In this document: piece by piece, positions 46,950-56,951 of the stretch
Position numbering within the stretch: position 1 is the first letter of the stretch
How the letters are laid out: the number at the start of each line of letters is the position of its first letter
Source of the DNA: Vandammella animalimorsus
GTDB lineage: Bacteria > Pseudomonadota > Gammaproteobacteria > Burkholderiales > Burkholderiaceae_C
Direction of reading: 5' to 3'
NCBI RefSeq assembly: GCF_002285265.1
Contig: NZ_NSJB01000006.1
Span: 1 to 64,000, forward strand
DNA length: 64,000 bases
Notes under the pieces: generated by a model
What the model was told of the DNA's origin: nothing
Seen by the model: only the letters and a program-made list of their open reading frames with translations
Databases searched by the model: none
Made by a program: the position numbers and the translations under genes

Positions 46950-47154
46950 CTGTTCAACAAAATCCGTTTTTTGTCTGAGGATATCTGCATCGTGTTGAAC
47001 ATTGCGGCGCGTCTTCTGCTGTGCCATGGCGCTGGCCGCGGGAGCCATGGGCAACGGTCGGGGCGGGCCGAATGTGTGGTTTGCGCCATCGGCGATGCAC
47101 AAGCCATGCATCCACAGGCTTGATGGCCTTGCTGGCCAAGCTGGCTACGCGGTC

Positions 47155-47616
47155 TCAGCGCGGAAGGTTTTTCCCAAGCCGGCGCGTCGCGCGGCGCTGC
47201 ACGGCTTGCACATAGGCTGCGGCGTCAGGTGGGCGCTGGCTGGTCTGGCTTTGCCACAGCATGTCCTGCAGGCAGTCCATGACTTCGTGATGGGCCTCGT
47301 GCAAGGAGTCCATGCGGCTGGCCAGCAGCTCCACGGCCTGGCGGATGCCTGCGGGCTGGTCGATGCTGCATTGCTCGCTGATGGACAGGTGCATGGACAA
47401 ATGCAGGAAGGGATTGCTGCGTCCATCGCGGGAGGCGTCGTAGCTGCGTGCGATGGCAGCTTCGACGTCGGCCAGGTCTGCGTGGTACTCGGGATGTTCG
47501 GCAATCCACAGGGCGGCCAGGGTTTCGATGGCCTGCAGGGGCTCACCGGCCTGGCTTTTGGCGTACACGCCGCAAAAGAAGCGGCGCACCTGTTCCTGCG
47601 TGGGGGCAAAAAGCAT
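47155..47616 (-). CDS. DUF1841-family protein
   Basis: A 153-residue soluble protein of the DUF1841 family, of unknown function. Recognisable parts are RRFFCGVYAKSQAGEPLQAIE near the N-terminus, IAEHPEYHADL, and the highly conserved NPFLHLSMHLSISEQCSIDQPAGIR in the middle; HHEVMDCLQDMLW follows. No signal peptide, membrane segment or catalytic motif is apparent apart from conserved His residues. The ATG is eight bases downstream of the chpA stop, so it is likely the last gene of the pil-chp transcript. Confidence 0.88.
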   Translation of the reverse strand: MLFAPTQEQVRRFFCGVYAKSQAGEPLQAIETLAALWIAEHPEYHADLADVEAAIARSYDASRDGRSNPFLHLSMHLSISEQCSIDQPAGIRQAVELLASRMDSLHEAHHEVMDCLQDMLWQSQTSQRPPDAAAYVQAVQRRATRRLGKNLPR

Positions 47617-47624
47617 GGCGGCGC

Positions 47625-50600
47625 TCAGCTTTGCATTTGCATCGCGTCCGCATACTGGCCCACCAGGGCGAGCAGTTCGGCATCCGAATAGGGCTTGCCC
47701 AGGTAGTGGTTGGCGCCCAGCTCAATGGCGTGTTCGCGGTGTTTTTGTGCCGTGCGCGAGGTGATGATGATGACTGGCAGGTCGGCGATGCGGGCATCGG
47801 CGCGGATGTGGCTCAGCAGTTCGAAGCCGTCCATCTGCGGCATTTCGATGTCCGAGAGCACGACGATGGGCCGCTCGCCTTGCAGCATTTCCAGCGCCTG
47901 CGCGCCATTGGCTGCCAGGGCCACGCGATAGCCCTCGCGCTTGAGCAGGCGTTGGGTGACGCGGCGCACCGTGATGGAGTCGTCCACCACCAGCACCAGC
48001 GGGGTCTGCGCCTCGGCATCCTGCTCGCTGTGCAGCAGACCGGCGCCCGCCAGTTGCTGCTCGGCAGTTTGTGCATCCTCGCGCTGCAGGGCCTGCGCAG
48101 CGGCGCCGTACACGCTGGCCAGGGCGATGAAGTTGTAGATCAGCAGCACCGCCCCCGAGGCCAGCACCGACATGCCAGCCAGACCAGGCAGGGCCGAGAG
48201 CTGCGGCCCCAGGTTTTTGACCACGACTTCCTGGTTGCCCAGCACTTCGTCCACGTGCACGGCCACCACCTGCGCGGCGCTGCGCACCAGCACCACTGGG
48301 TAGACCTTGTTGTCCAGCTCCTTGGAGCGGGGGCTGTAATGCAGCATGGCGCCCGACCAGTAGAACTGCACGCGCTTGCCGTCGATCTCGATCTTGCCGC
48401 GCTGATAGCCGCGCATCAGCTCGTCGTGGCTGACGCGCTCGATGCCGTCCACCAGATTGGCGGGCATGCCCACCGTCATCGTGCCGGCACGCACCAGCAT
48501 GACCTGGGTGACGGCCGTCGTCAGCGGCATGATCAGGCGGAAGGTCGTGCCCTGGCCTTGCTCGGTGCTGGTTTCGATGCGCCCGCCCAGGGCGCTGACA
48601 TCCACGCGCACCACGTCCATGCCGATGCCCCGGCCAGAAATGCCCGTGAGCCCTTGCGCCGTGGTCAGGCCGGGCATGAAGATCAGGCCGGCAATTTCCT
48701 TGTCCGAAATGATCTGGCCCTTGCCCAGCAGGCCGCGCTCGATGGCCTTGCGCTGAATGGCCTTCAGATCCAGGCCTGCGCCATCGTCCTTGAACGTGAT
48801 CGCCACGTCATTGCCTTCGTGGCTGACCGTCAGGGTCACGCGCCCCATGCGCGCCTTGCCGCGCTGCTCGCGCTCGGCCGGGGCCTCGATGCCATGGTCC
48901 ACGCAGTTGCGCAGAATGTGCTCGAAGCTGCCCATCATGCGCTCGAGCAGCACGCGGTCCATTTCAATGGAGCCGTTTTCAATCACCAGCTCGGCCTGCT
49001 TGCCGGTGTCGGCGCTGGCCTGACGCACCACGGCGTGCAGGCGTTCGGCCACGCTGTCGAACTCCACCATGCGCGTGTGCAGCAAATCGCGCTGCAGCTC
49101 GCGGCCCTTGCGCTCTTGCGCCACCAGGTCGTCCTCGGTGCCGACCATGGCCGCCTGCAAAGTGCGCTGCACGGTGGCCACGTCGTTGACGGTCTCGGCC
49201 ATCATGCGCGTGAGTTCCTGCACGCGGGTGAAGCGGTCGAGCTCCAGCGGGTCGAAGTTGGCGCTTTCCTTGCCCAGCGCCAGGCGCGATTGCATTTGCG
49301 ACTCGGTCTGGCCTTCGAGCTCGCGCAGCTGCTGGCGCAGACGGTCGAGGTCCACCGTCATGCCTTCCAGCGCCGCGTTGAGCTGGCGCAGGCGCGATTC
49401 GGCCCGGCTGCGCGAGATCTGGATTTCACCGGCCTGGTTGATGAGCCGGTCGATGTGCGTGCTGCGCACGCGCACCAGCTGATGGCGCTTGGTGTTGGGC
49501 TGGATGGCCAGCGGCGTGGGCCCAGGCAGGCGATCGCCGAAGGAGGCGCCCAGCGTCAGCGCATACGGCGCAGCCAGGCGTTCGGCGGCGGGCCGGCCTG
49601 CTGCCGGCTGCCCTTTGGCCGGCGGCGCCTTGTCCTGCGTGCTTGCCGGCGGCGCAGCCAGCGCGCCATGCTCCGATGCCTGCCATGAGGGGATTGCCGG
49701 GCTTTGCGGATCGGCAATGCGGTGCTCCGGCCCGGTCACATCCTCGACCTTGCCCGCTGCCGGTTGCGCCGGCTGGGCCGGCGCCGCTGCGGGCGTGCCG
49801 TGCAGCTGGCCGCTGGCCGCCTGGCGCAGCAGATCGAACGCATCCTGCAATTCGTCGTAGCGCGCCAGCAGTGCAACGATGGCCTGGGCACTCTCGGCGC
49901 GGGCCTCCAGCACCTCGATCTCCGACTCGAAGCGGTGCGCCATTTCACCGATCTGGCGCGCCCCGGCCAGGCGCGAGCTGCCTTTGAGGGTGTGCAGCAC
50001 ACGCAAGGCCTCGCTGCGCGCCTCGAACGACTGCGGCTCACCCGACCAGCGGCGCAGCGCGCCAATCAGTCGTGGCAGCAGCTCGATGGCTTCTTCCTCG
50101 AAGATCGGGAACAGGTCCGGATCCACCCGGTCGGCCGCTGGCGCTTGCGCTTCGGCCGGCTGAGGGGCAGGCTGCGCGGCGGCCGGCTCGGGCGCTGGGG
50201 CTGCGGCCGGTGCCGTGCGCGCGGCGTCACCGCCCCATTCCAGTTCATTGAGGTGCTCGAACTCCTGCGGCGCAATCGTGCCATTGCCCACGCCAGCGGC
50301 AATTTCGTCCAGCGCCACCTGCACAGCCTGCAGGCTGTTGGAGAGCACGCTGCGCACCCACTCTGGATTGGGCGCGCCATGCACGCTCAACTGGGCCAGA
50401 TGCGAGGCAATCTGCTGCAGCAACTGGCCAAAGCTGGCATCGGTCTTGAACAGCGAGCCGGTGGCCGCCAAGCGGTTGCCTTTGCCCACGACGCGCGGCG
50501 ACAGCAGGTGCAGGCCCGGGTGGCTGGCCCAGGCGGTCAGCTCCGCATCCAGCTCCTGGGTCAGCTGCAAGGCCTGCAGCATCCAGTGCGTGGCCTCGTT

Positions 50601-53600
50601 TTGCTGGCTCAAATCGATGTATTCCTTGGCGGTGCGGGCCATTTGCTGCACCGAGGCCGAGGGTGCGGCGGCGGGCTGGGCCGGCAGGCTTGCCTCGGGC
50701 GCGTCGTCGTCCGACACGTCCGGCTCGTGCAGCGCGTGCGGCTGTTGCGACGGGGGCTGCACCGGCTCCAGCTGCGGCAGCTCCTGCATGGAGGTGACCA
50801 GCGCGTCCAGGTCGCTGAGCAACGCGGCATCGCCGCTGAAATCGATTGTCTGCCCATGCCCATCGGCCTGCTCATCGGCCAGGGCCTGTTCGTTCTGCGC
50901 AGGGTCGGCGATTTCCGTGTCCTTGAAGCCAATGCCCCAACGCTCGGCGTCCTCCTGCGAGACGGAAATGCTGTTGTCGAGTTCATCGAGCAGGGTTTCC
51001 GTGGCCTGCAAATCACCGGGCTGCTGTGCAGGCGCCTCGGTGGCCTCGAGCGCTTCCATGCCTGCGCCGCTGGCGTCGGCCGCAGGCTCGGCGGCAGGGG
51101 CCTGCCAGTCCAGCGGCGCATCGAACACCATGCTGGCCAGCGATTCGGCCTGTGCCTCGTCGGGGATTTCAAGCTCTGGAGCGGCCAGCGGCGGCGCATC
51201 CTGCGGCATGTCCTGCTGTACCAGGGCGGCAAGCAGGGCTTCGTCGTCCTGGGCGAGCGATGCCTGCTGCGTTTGTTCCGGCTGCTCCAACCGCGCAAGT
51301 GGCTGCGAATGCGCGACGGGCTCTTCCTCGAGTTCCGGCAGGCCTTGCGGGCTTGTCTCGCCGCCGACCTGCTCCAACGATGCCTCCTCGTCGGCATCCC
51401 CGGGGCGCGCTTGCGGCTGCGCCTGCTCCAGACCGTCCAGGGCCATGATGGCGTTGACCAGGTGGCTGTCGTCCTCGGCGCTGAAGTCCGGCGCGGCGCT
51501 GGCCTGCACGGCCTCGGCCTCGACCTCTGGCTCGGGCTTGGGCTCCAGCGAGGCCCAGTCCTTGTCCAGCTCCATGAAGGCCTCTGCCAGGCGAGAGTCG
51601 CTGATGGCCTCGGCCTCAGCGGCCTGGCCTTCGTCGTCGTGCAGCGCCTGCGCATCGCCTGGCGCCGGGCTGGCCTCGATGGGCTGCAGCTCCGACTGCA
51701 GGCCCGATGTCCAGTCGCTGTCCTGGGCGCCATCCTGGGCGCTGCCTACGGCGCTGGCGGCGGCATCGTCGAATGGCTGCAGATCCAGCGCCAGCGCGTC
51801 CATGTCCCATTCCATGGCCTTGGCCGGCGGCTGGCCATCGTCTGGCGCAGCTTGCTCGGTGGGCTCGGCCTCGGTCTCTGCCTGCTCGGCCATCTCCAGG
51901 GCTTGAGGCAGGTCCATCTCTGGCTGCGCCTGCGGCGCTTCAGACTCGCTCGGCCCGGCGGCGGGCAGTGCCTCGGCTTGTGCCTCGCCCCCCTGCGCTT
52001 GGCCGCCCGGCTGCAATGGCACGTAAGCGCCGCTGCTGCGCATGGCCTGGGCCGATTGCTCGAATGCCGCCGAGTGCCATGCCGAGGTATCGCCGCGCGC
52101 AGCGATGGCCTGCACCCACTGGGCCATGACGTCCAATGCTTCGGAGCACAGCTGGTGCAGCGCTGGATTGAAGGGTTTTTGCTCGGCCAGCCAGCCGTTC
52201 ATCACCTGCTCCATGGCCCAGGCGGCTTCACCGAATGTCTCCAGCCCCACCATGCGCGAGCTGCCCTTGAGGGTGTGGAAGGCCCGGCGCAGAATGGTTT
52301 GTTGCTCCACGTCCTGCGGGGCATTGGCCAGTTGCGCCAGCGATTGCCGGCCGTTGTCGAGCACCTCATGCGCCTCTTCCAGGAACACATCCAGCAGCTC
52401 GTCGTCGATGGCGCTGTCCGGCTGCGCCTGGGCCTGCACTGCCGGGGCGGAGCCCAGCCCTTGCAGCGGGGCGTGCGTCAGCGGCGCAGGCGGCTCGGAA
52501 GCAGCGGGCGTCTCAGGCGTCGTCTCGGGCGCGGCATCGGGCAGGGTCGGGGCCAGCTCCGTGGGCTTGGCAAAAGCATCGCGCAGGTCCAGCTCGGTGT
52601 CCGGGCCGGACGAGGGACCTTGCGCCAATTCCTCCTGCAAGGCGTCGCCCTCGGTGGCCACGGTGCCTGCGGCAGCGGCGGCGTGGGCCGATTCCTGGAC
52701 GTGCTCGAAAATGTCGCGCCCGCCGATTTCGTACACCTTGAGCCGCCCCATGAGCGGCTGCAGGCGCTGGGCCTTCTCGTCGAAGACGAACAACTCCTTG
52801 GCCAGCGTGGGCTGGTAGGCCAGCATGTCCACCTGCAGGCTCAAGGCCCCCAGGTTGCTGCCGATTTTTTCGAAACGCTCATCGGATGCGCTCAACGCAG
52901 GCGCGCCTTCCTGATCTGCCGCCTCGATCAGCTGCTGGATGTCCTTGTTGATTTGCTGGATGGCCTTGGTCGCTGGCGTCAGCCCCAGCACGGCCAGCAC
53001 CCCGCGGGCGCGCGAGAGAATGCCCGGCGCATCCTTGAGCGGCGTGGCGTTGCTGGGGTCGCGGAAGAATTGGTCGATGTAGTTTTCCGCCTCCGTCAGG
53101 TGCGCGCGCAGCTCGCCCACGACGCTGCCGATGGTCTCGCCATCGCTGACGCGCGTGTACAAGTCCTCCATCCACGCGGGCAGGGGCTCGCTGTGGCCCT
53201 GGCTGGCGGCATTGCGCAGCCGCTGCGTCAGCTCCTGCATGCGCTCGGGCAGTTGCGTGGCGCGGATGCGCACGTCCTCCAGCATGGCCTGCAGGTAGAG
53301 GATGGTGGTGGCCACTTCCATGGCCAGCTCCGGCGCGGGCTTGCGCTGCTTGGCAATCAGCGCCGCGACGATTTGCTGCAGCGTCTGCAGCAGGCCCGAC
53401 ATCTCCGGCAGGTGCTCGAGCATCTGCTGGCTGAAGGCCTGCAAATGGGCGGCCGTGGCCTGCAAGGGGTTGTCGCCGCCCTCGACCACGGCGCTCCAGT
53501 CCTCGGCCAGCGCCTTGAGCTGCTGCACCAAATCTTTTTTCTGCTGCGGCGACAACAGGCTGAAGACGTTGTTGGCGTAGTCCACATGCGCTTGCTCGGC

Positions 53601-54518
53601 CAGGCCGAAGGCCTCGCGCACGGCGTAGAGCACCGGGGACTTGTCCTGCTGCACGTTTTGCGCCTGGGCGCAGAAGAACAGCAGATCCTGCATCCAGCGC
53701 GCCGTGATCTGGGTATCGCCCTTGCTGGCCAGCGAGGCGTACTGCACCAGCACCCGGGTGGCTGCGCGGCGCACGTACACGTCGTTGTTGATCAGGCGCT
53801 GCTCCAGCCCCTCGAAAAAGCCTGCGGCCACCTTCCAGAAGGTGCGCTCGCGAAAATCGTGGTTGTTGGCCGCCAGCCCCAGGCACAGCTGCACCAGGTC
53901 ATGGCCGCTTTGCCGCAGACGCTGGTTCTGCACCAGCGACAAGATGGCGCGGTCCAGGCGCTGGCGCACCTGCGCGCTGGGCTCAATGGCCTTGGCCGGC
54001 AATGGCAGCTCGGGCTCGCGCAAGTCCCCCTCCAGATGCCACAGGTCGGCCGGGCTGGCCGGCGGCGTGGCGCCGGTGAGTGCATGCACATCGCGATACG
54101 CGGGAAACAGCAGCACGGGCGAGAGGCTGGCGTCGAACAGCAGGCTCTCCAGATACTCGCCCACGGCCATGCCCGCGCGGTGCAGTGCTGCCACGGCCTG
54201 CGGCGAGCACGATTGGGGGCGCTGCACCATCTTGGCCACGGCGTATTCACACTGGCGCAAGACAAAAGCGGGGATGAAGGCGCCCACCATTTCCAGCGCG
54301 CCGCAGCTTTGGTGGATCAGGTTCTTGGCCTGCGCCAGATCGCCGGCTTGCTCGGCCAGGGCCTCGCTTTGCGCCGGATCGCCCACGCGCGTTGCAAAGC
54401 CCTGCAGGTATTCAATGGCCTGCCCATACGTTTGCCGCAGCTCCGTCAGCACCCACGCCAATGGTCCCAGATCCTGCCCTTTGATGGCGGTATCGGTGTG
54501 TTGCGTTGTCGTGTTCAT
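47625..54518 (-). CDS. pilL: ChpA/PilL hybrid sensor histidine kinase of the pilus chemosensory system
   Basis: A 2,297-residue CheA-like kinase controlling type IV pilus extension and retraction. Two canonical histidine phosphotransfer sites are visible, His 748 (FHTLKGSSRMVG) and His 1509 (LHTLKGSSRLAG); the N-terminal half has only degenerate Hpt-like segments (for example IHQSCGALEMVG near 68-79). Long Glu/Gln/Ala-rich linkers separate them. Then come a dimerisation region, the ATPase (CVDHGIE, GRGIGMDVVR), a CheW-like domain, and a receiver with phospho-Asp near 2223 (SDIEMPQMDG). It reads in one frame without interruption. P. aeruginosa ChpA is slightly longer and has more Hpt copies. 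It starts 184 bases after pilJ. Confidence 0.93.
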   Translation of the reverse strand: MNTTTQHTDTAIKGQDLGPLAWVLTELRQTYGQAIEYLQGFATRVGDPAQSEALAEQAGDLAQAKNLIHQSCGALEMVGAFIPAFVLRQCEYAVAKMVQRPQSCSPQAVAALHRAGMAVGEYLESLLFDASLSPVLLFPAYRDVHALTGATPPASPADLWHLEGDLREPELPLPAKAIEPSAQVRQRLDRAILSLVQNQRLRQSGHDLVQLCLGLAANNHDFRERTFWKVAAGFFEGLEQRLINNDVYVRRAATRVLVQYASLASKGDTQITARWMQDLLFFCAQAQNVQQDKSPVLYAVREAFGLAEQAHVDYANNVFSLLSPQQKKDLVQQLKALAEDWSAVVEGGDNPLQATAAHLQAFSQQMLEHLPEMSGLLQTLQQIVAALIAKQRKPAPELAMEVATTILYLQAMLEDVRIRATQLPERMQELTQRLRNAASQGHSEPLPAWMEDLYTRVSDGETIGSVVGELRAHLTEAENYIDQFFRDPSNATPLKDAPGILSRARGVLAVLGLTPATKAIQQINKDIQQLIEAADQEGAPALSASDERFEKIGSNLGALSLQVDMLAYQPTLAKELFVFDEKAQRLQPLMGRLKVYEIGGRDIFEHVQESAHAAAAAGTVATEGDALQEELAQGPSSGPDTELDLRDAFAKPTELAPTLPDAAPETTPETPAASEPPAPLTHAPLQGLGSAPAVQAQAQPDSAIDDELLDVFLEEAHEVLDNGRQSLAQLANAPQDVEQQTILRRAFHTLKGSSRMVGLETFGEAAWAMEQVMNGWLAEQKPFNPALHQLCSEALDVMAQWVQAIAARGDTSAWHSAAFEQSAQAMRSSGAYVPLQPGGQAQGGEAQAEALPAAGPSESEAPQAQPEMDLPQALEMAEQAETEAEPTEQAAPDDGQPPAKAMEWDMDALALDLQPFDDAAASAVGSAQDGAQDSDWTSGLQSELQPIEASPAPGDAQALHDDEGQAAEAEAISDSRLAEAFMELDKDWASLEPKPEPEVEAEAVQASAAPDFSAEDDSHLVNAIMALDGLEQAQPQARPGDADEEASLEQVGGETSPQGLPELEEEPVAHSQPLARLEQPEQTQQASLAQDDEALLAALVQQDMPQDAPPLAAPELEIPDEAQAESLASMVFDAPLDWQAPAAEPAADASGAGMEALEATEAPAQQPGDLQATETLLDELDNSISVSQEDAERWGIGFKDTEIADPAQNEQALADEQADGHGQTIDFSGDAALLSDLDALVTSMQELPQLEPVQPPSQQPHALHEPDVSDDDAPEASLPAQPAAAPSASVQQMARTAKEYIDLSQQNEATHWMLQALQLTQELDAELTAWASHPGLHLLSPRVVGKGNRLAATGSLFKTDASFGQLLQQIASHLAQLSVHGAPNPEWVRSVLSNSLQAVQVALDEIAAGVGNGTIAPQEFEHLNELEWGGDAARTAPAAAPAPEPAAAQPAPQPAEAQAPAADRVDPDLFPIFEEEAIELLPRLIGALRRWSGEPQSFEARSEALRVLHTLKGSSRLAGARQIGEMAHRFESEIEVLEARAESAQAIVALLARYDELQDAFDLLRQAASGQLHGTPAAAPAQPAQPAAGKVEDVTGPEHRIADPQSPAIPSWQASEHGALAAPPASTQDKAPPAKGQPAAGRPAAERLAAPYALTLGASFGDRLPGPTPLAIQPNTKRHQLVRVRSTHIDRLINQAGEIQISRSRAESRLRQLNAALEGMTVDLDRLRQQLRELEGQTESQMQSRLALGKESANFDPLELDRFTRVQELTRMMAETVNDVATVQRTLQAAMVGTEDDLVAQERKGRELQRDLLHTRMVEFDSVAERLHAVVRQASADTGKQAELVIENGSIEMDRVLLERMMGSFEHILRNCVDHGIEAPAEREQRGKARMGRVTLTVSHEGNDVAITFKDDGAGLDLKAIQRKAIERGLLGKGQIISDKEIAGLIFMPGLTTAQGLTGISGRGIGMDVVRVDVSALGGRIETSTEQGQGTTFRLIMPLTTAVTQVMLVRAGTMTVGMPANLVDGIERVSHDELMRGYQRGKIEIDGKRVQFYWSGAMLHYSPRSKELDNKVYPVVLVRSAAQVVAVHVDEVLGNQEVVVKNLGPQLSALPGLAGMSVLASGAVLLIYNFIALASVYGAAAQALQREDAQTAEQQLAGAGLLHSEQDAEAQTPLVLVVDDSITVRRVTQRLLKREGYRVALAANGAQALEMLQGERPIVVLSDIEMPQMDGFELLSHIRADARIADLPVIIITSRTAQKHREHAIELGANHYLGKPYSDAELLALVGQYADAMQMQS

Positions 54519-54702
54519 GGTCTGTCCCTAAATACTGATCCGCTCTGCGGCCTGTGGCGCACACCCGCGCCATGGCACCGCATCAGCCCGCAGCCCCCGC
54601 CTGCAGCGGCGGCCCGCCCCCTCCAGCTGGCTGTGGCAGGCGCTGTGCGCCAGCATTGGCGCCCGCCCCACACACAGCATCCTTGCTGATGCGGCAAAAG
54701 GC

Positions 54703-56913
54703 TTATTGAATTTTGAAGCGCGCAATGGATTGCAGCAGCTCCTGCGCCGTGTGTGCCAGCGCCCGCACCTGCTGGGCCGTGGAGCGCGTGCCGTCACTGG
54801 TCTGCTCCGTCACGGCCAGAATGTGCTGGATGTTTTCCGTCACCTGGTTGGCCAGCGCCGCTTCCTGCAAGGCTGCGCCGGAGATTTCCTCCACCTTCAT
54901 GGACAGCTGGCGCGAAACCTCGTCGATGGCCGTGAGCTGGGTGCCGGCGCGATCGGCCAGCATGGCCCCCTCGACCACCCCTTGCGTGGAGCGCTCCATG
55001 GCGGCCACCGCATCCTGGGTGTCGCTCTGGATGGCGTGCACCAGCTCGGCAATCTTGCGCGTGGCATCGGCCGAGCGCTCGGCCAGGCGCTGCACTTCCT
55101 CGGCCACGATCGAGAAGCCCCGCCCGGCCTCGCCGGCCGAGGCGGCCTGGATGGCGGCATTGAGCGCCAGCACGTTGGTCTGCTCGGTAATGTCGGAGAT
55201 CAGCTCGATGATCTCGCTGATCTCCTGCGAGGATTCGCCCAGGCGCTTGATGCGCTTGGAAGATTCCTGAATCTGCGCCCGGATGGCGTTCATGCCGGTG
55301 ATCGAATCCTGCACAGCACGCAGGCCCGCCTCGGCCGCGTTGCGCGACTGCAGCGCCACCTGCGCCGAATCCTGCGCGTTGCCCGAGATGGTGTTGATGC
55401 GCTGCGCCATCTCCAGCACGGCGCGCCCGGTCTCGCGGATTTCGCGCAGCTGCTCGGTGGAAGCGGCCAGCAGCTCGGTCGATGTGGCATCCACCGACAG
55501 CGTCGTCTTGGTCACCTTGTCGGCCGACTGGTGCACGTTTTGCACCAGGTGGCGCAGCTCTTCGATGGTGTAGTTCACCGAGTCGGCAATGGCCCCGGTG
55601 ATGTCCTCGGTCACCGTGGCCTCCTGGGTCAAGTCGCCCTCGGCCACCAGCAGCAGTTCGTTCATCAAGCGCAGAATCGCCGCCTGGTTGGCATCGTTCA
55701 GACGCTTGGCGTCCTGTTCACTCAGCAAGGTGGCCTCATGCACGCGGGCCGCATCGAGCAAGCGCCGCCGGCCTGCGCGGATGTAGGCCAACGCCATGAT
55801 CCAGCCGCCCAGAGCCGTCAGCAAGCCCCCCAGCAGGATCAGCGCGATCTGCCACCATTGCAGGCCCACCTCGGCCGCCAGGCTGTTCTTGATGGTCTCC
55901 AGCGGCTGCAGCACCGCATTGGATTGGTGGTAGAGCTTGCGCGAGGAGTCACGCGCCGCGTTCACCGCCGGCAGGGCCTCCTGCAGGGCTTGCAGCGCGG
56001 TCTGGCTGTCTTGCAGCTGGTAGGTCAGCGCCTGCAGGATATTGGCCAGCTGCGCATTGCTGGTGCTGGCGCGCAATTGCAGCGCGTACCCCTCGGCCAG
56101 GTTCAGGCTGTAGCCCAAAATTTTCAAATTATCGACGCTGAGCACATCCGTGCTCTGCACTTCATGGGCTGCACCTGCAATGGCCTGCAAAGCCAGCAGC
56201 AGCTGCTGGGCCCATTCACGCTCACGCAGCCCCGCGCCCGATTGCGCCACGGGCAGCAGCACATCCTGGGTGCTGGTGGCCAGCTTCACCATGGAGCTCA
56301 ATGCCGTATCGCGCGCGCGCAGCACGGGCCGCCCGTCCTGCAGCAACTGCGCCGAGGCCCTGATCTGCTCGCCACGCTGGGCAACAGCCGGGAAGAACGC
56401 GTATTTGCTGGCCAAGCGGCCCTCGCCCATGATGACGATTTGATCGGCCAGCGAGCGGGCGCTGTCGATGGCGTCCTGCAAAGCCGCAGCTTCGCCATTC
56501 AATGCCAGCGAGGACACCACCCCCAGGCGCCTGGTCAGCTCCGTGGCATCGCTGCTGGTGTTGTAGAGCGAGCCCGCGCGCTGCGAATGCCACATGCCCT
56601 GCAGCACACCGAACAGGAACAGCAAAACCCCCAGCAGCAGCAACAGCCGCGAAAAAAGCAAATGGCGCTCGAGCTTGCCCTTGCCCAGCAAAGGCAGCTC
56701 GATCGTCGGATTGCCCAGCGGGCTAGTGAACTTCTTTTTCTTGGCCTTGTCCTTGCCCTTGCCCGCGCCATCGGCGCCGGCCTCGCCGCCGGCGGCCTTG
56801 GCTGCCAGCTCCTCGCTACTGGGGGCAGGCTCGATCACGGTGGAGTTCCACGTGTTTTCCGCTGCATCGGCCAGGTGCTGCTCGGCAGCCTCGCTCGTCG
56901 TTTGTTTCGTCAT
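54703..56913 (-). CDS. pilJ: Methyl-accepting chemotaxis protein PilJ
   Basis: A 736-residue inner-membrane receptor of the pilus chemosensory system. A 78-residue cytoplasmic tail with a basic patch (KGKDKAKKKKF) precedes the first helix (LLFSRLLLLLGVLLFLFGVLQ, about 86-106). The periplasmic part holds two PilJ-type four-helix segments; a second helix near 352-373 (ALILLGGLLTALGGWIMAL) leads to a HAMP-like linker. The signalling tip is EQTNVLALNAAIQAASAGEAGRGFSIVAEEVQ, shifted from the usual QASMAGEAG of PilJ. PilJ senses pilus retraction and passes it to the ChpA kinase through PilI. Confidence 0.93.
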   Translation of the reverse strand: MTKQTTSEAAEQHLADAAENTWNSTVIEPAPSSEELAAKAAGGEAGADGAGKGKDKAKKKKFTSPLGNPTIELPLLGKGKLERHLLFSRLLLLLGVLLFLFGVLQGMWHSQRAGSLYNTSSDATELTRRLGVVSSLALNGEAAALQDAIDSARSLADQIVIMGEGRLASKYAFFPAVAQRGEQIRASAQLLQDGRPVLRARDTALSSMVKLATSTQDVLLPVAQSGAGLREREWAQQLLLALQAIAGAAHEVQSTDVLSVDNLKILGYSLNLAEGYALQLRASTSNAQLANILQALTYQLQDSQTALQALQEALPAVNAARDSSRKLYHQSNAVLQPLETIKNSLAAEVGLQWWQIALILLGGLLTALGGWIMALAYIRAGRRRLLDAARVHEATLLSEQDAKRLNDANQAAILRLMNELLLVAEGDLTQEATVTEDITGAIADSVNYTIEELRHLVQNVHQSADKVTKTTLSVDATSTELLAASTEQLREIRETGRAVLEMAQRINTISGNAQDSAQVALQSRNAAEAGLRAVQDSITGMNAIRAQIQESSKRIKRLGESSQEISEIIELISDITEQTNVLALNAAIQAASAGEAGRGFSIVAEEVQRLAERSADATRKIAELVHAIQSDTQDAVAAMERSTQGVVEGAMLADRAGTQLTAIDEVSRQLSMKVEEISGAALQEAALANQVTENIQHILAVTEQTSDGTRSTAQQVRALAHTAQELLQSIARFKIQ

Positions 56914-56951
56914 GGTGTCGTTGTGCTGTGCACTCAGTCAAAGGCCCTGGT

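Noticed and set aside
46605-47123. A 172-residue forward open frame in the gene-poor stretch
   Set aside because: Crosses the terminator hairpin, the 12-base inverted repeat and the promoter of the opposite strand; no Shine-Dalgarno or recognisable domain.
38627-47154. The AT-rich pilin region as a prophage or insertion element
   Set aside because: No integrase, transposase, terminal repeats or phage genes; all genes belong to the type IV pilus system.
49704-54689. A 1,661-residue forward open frame opposite chpA
   Set aside because: Mirrors the Ala/Glu-rich kinase coding strand; low-complexity translation with no domain.
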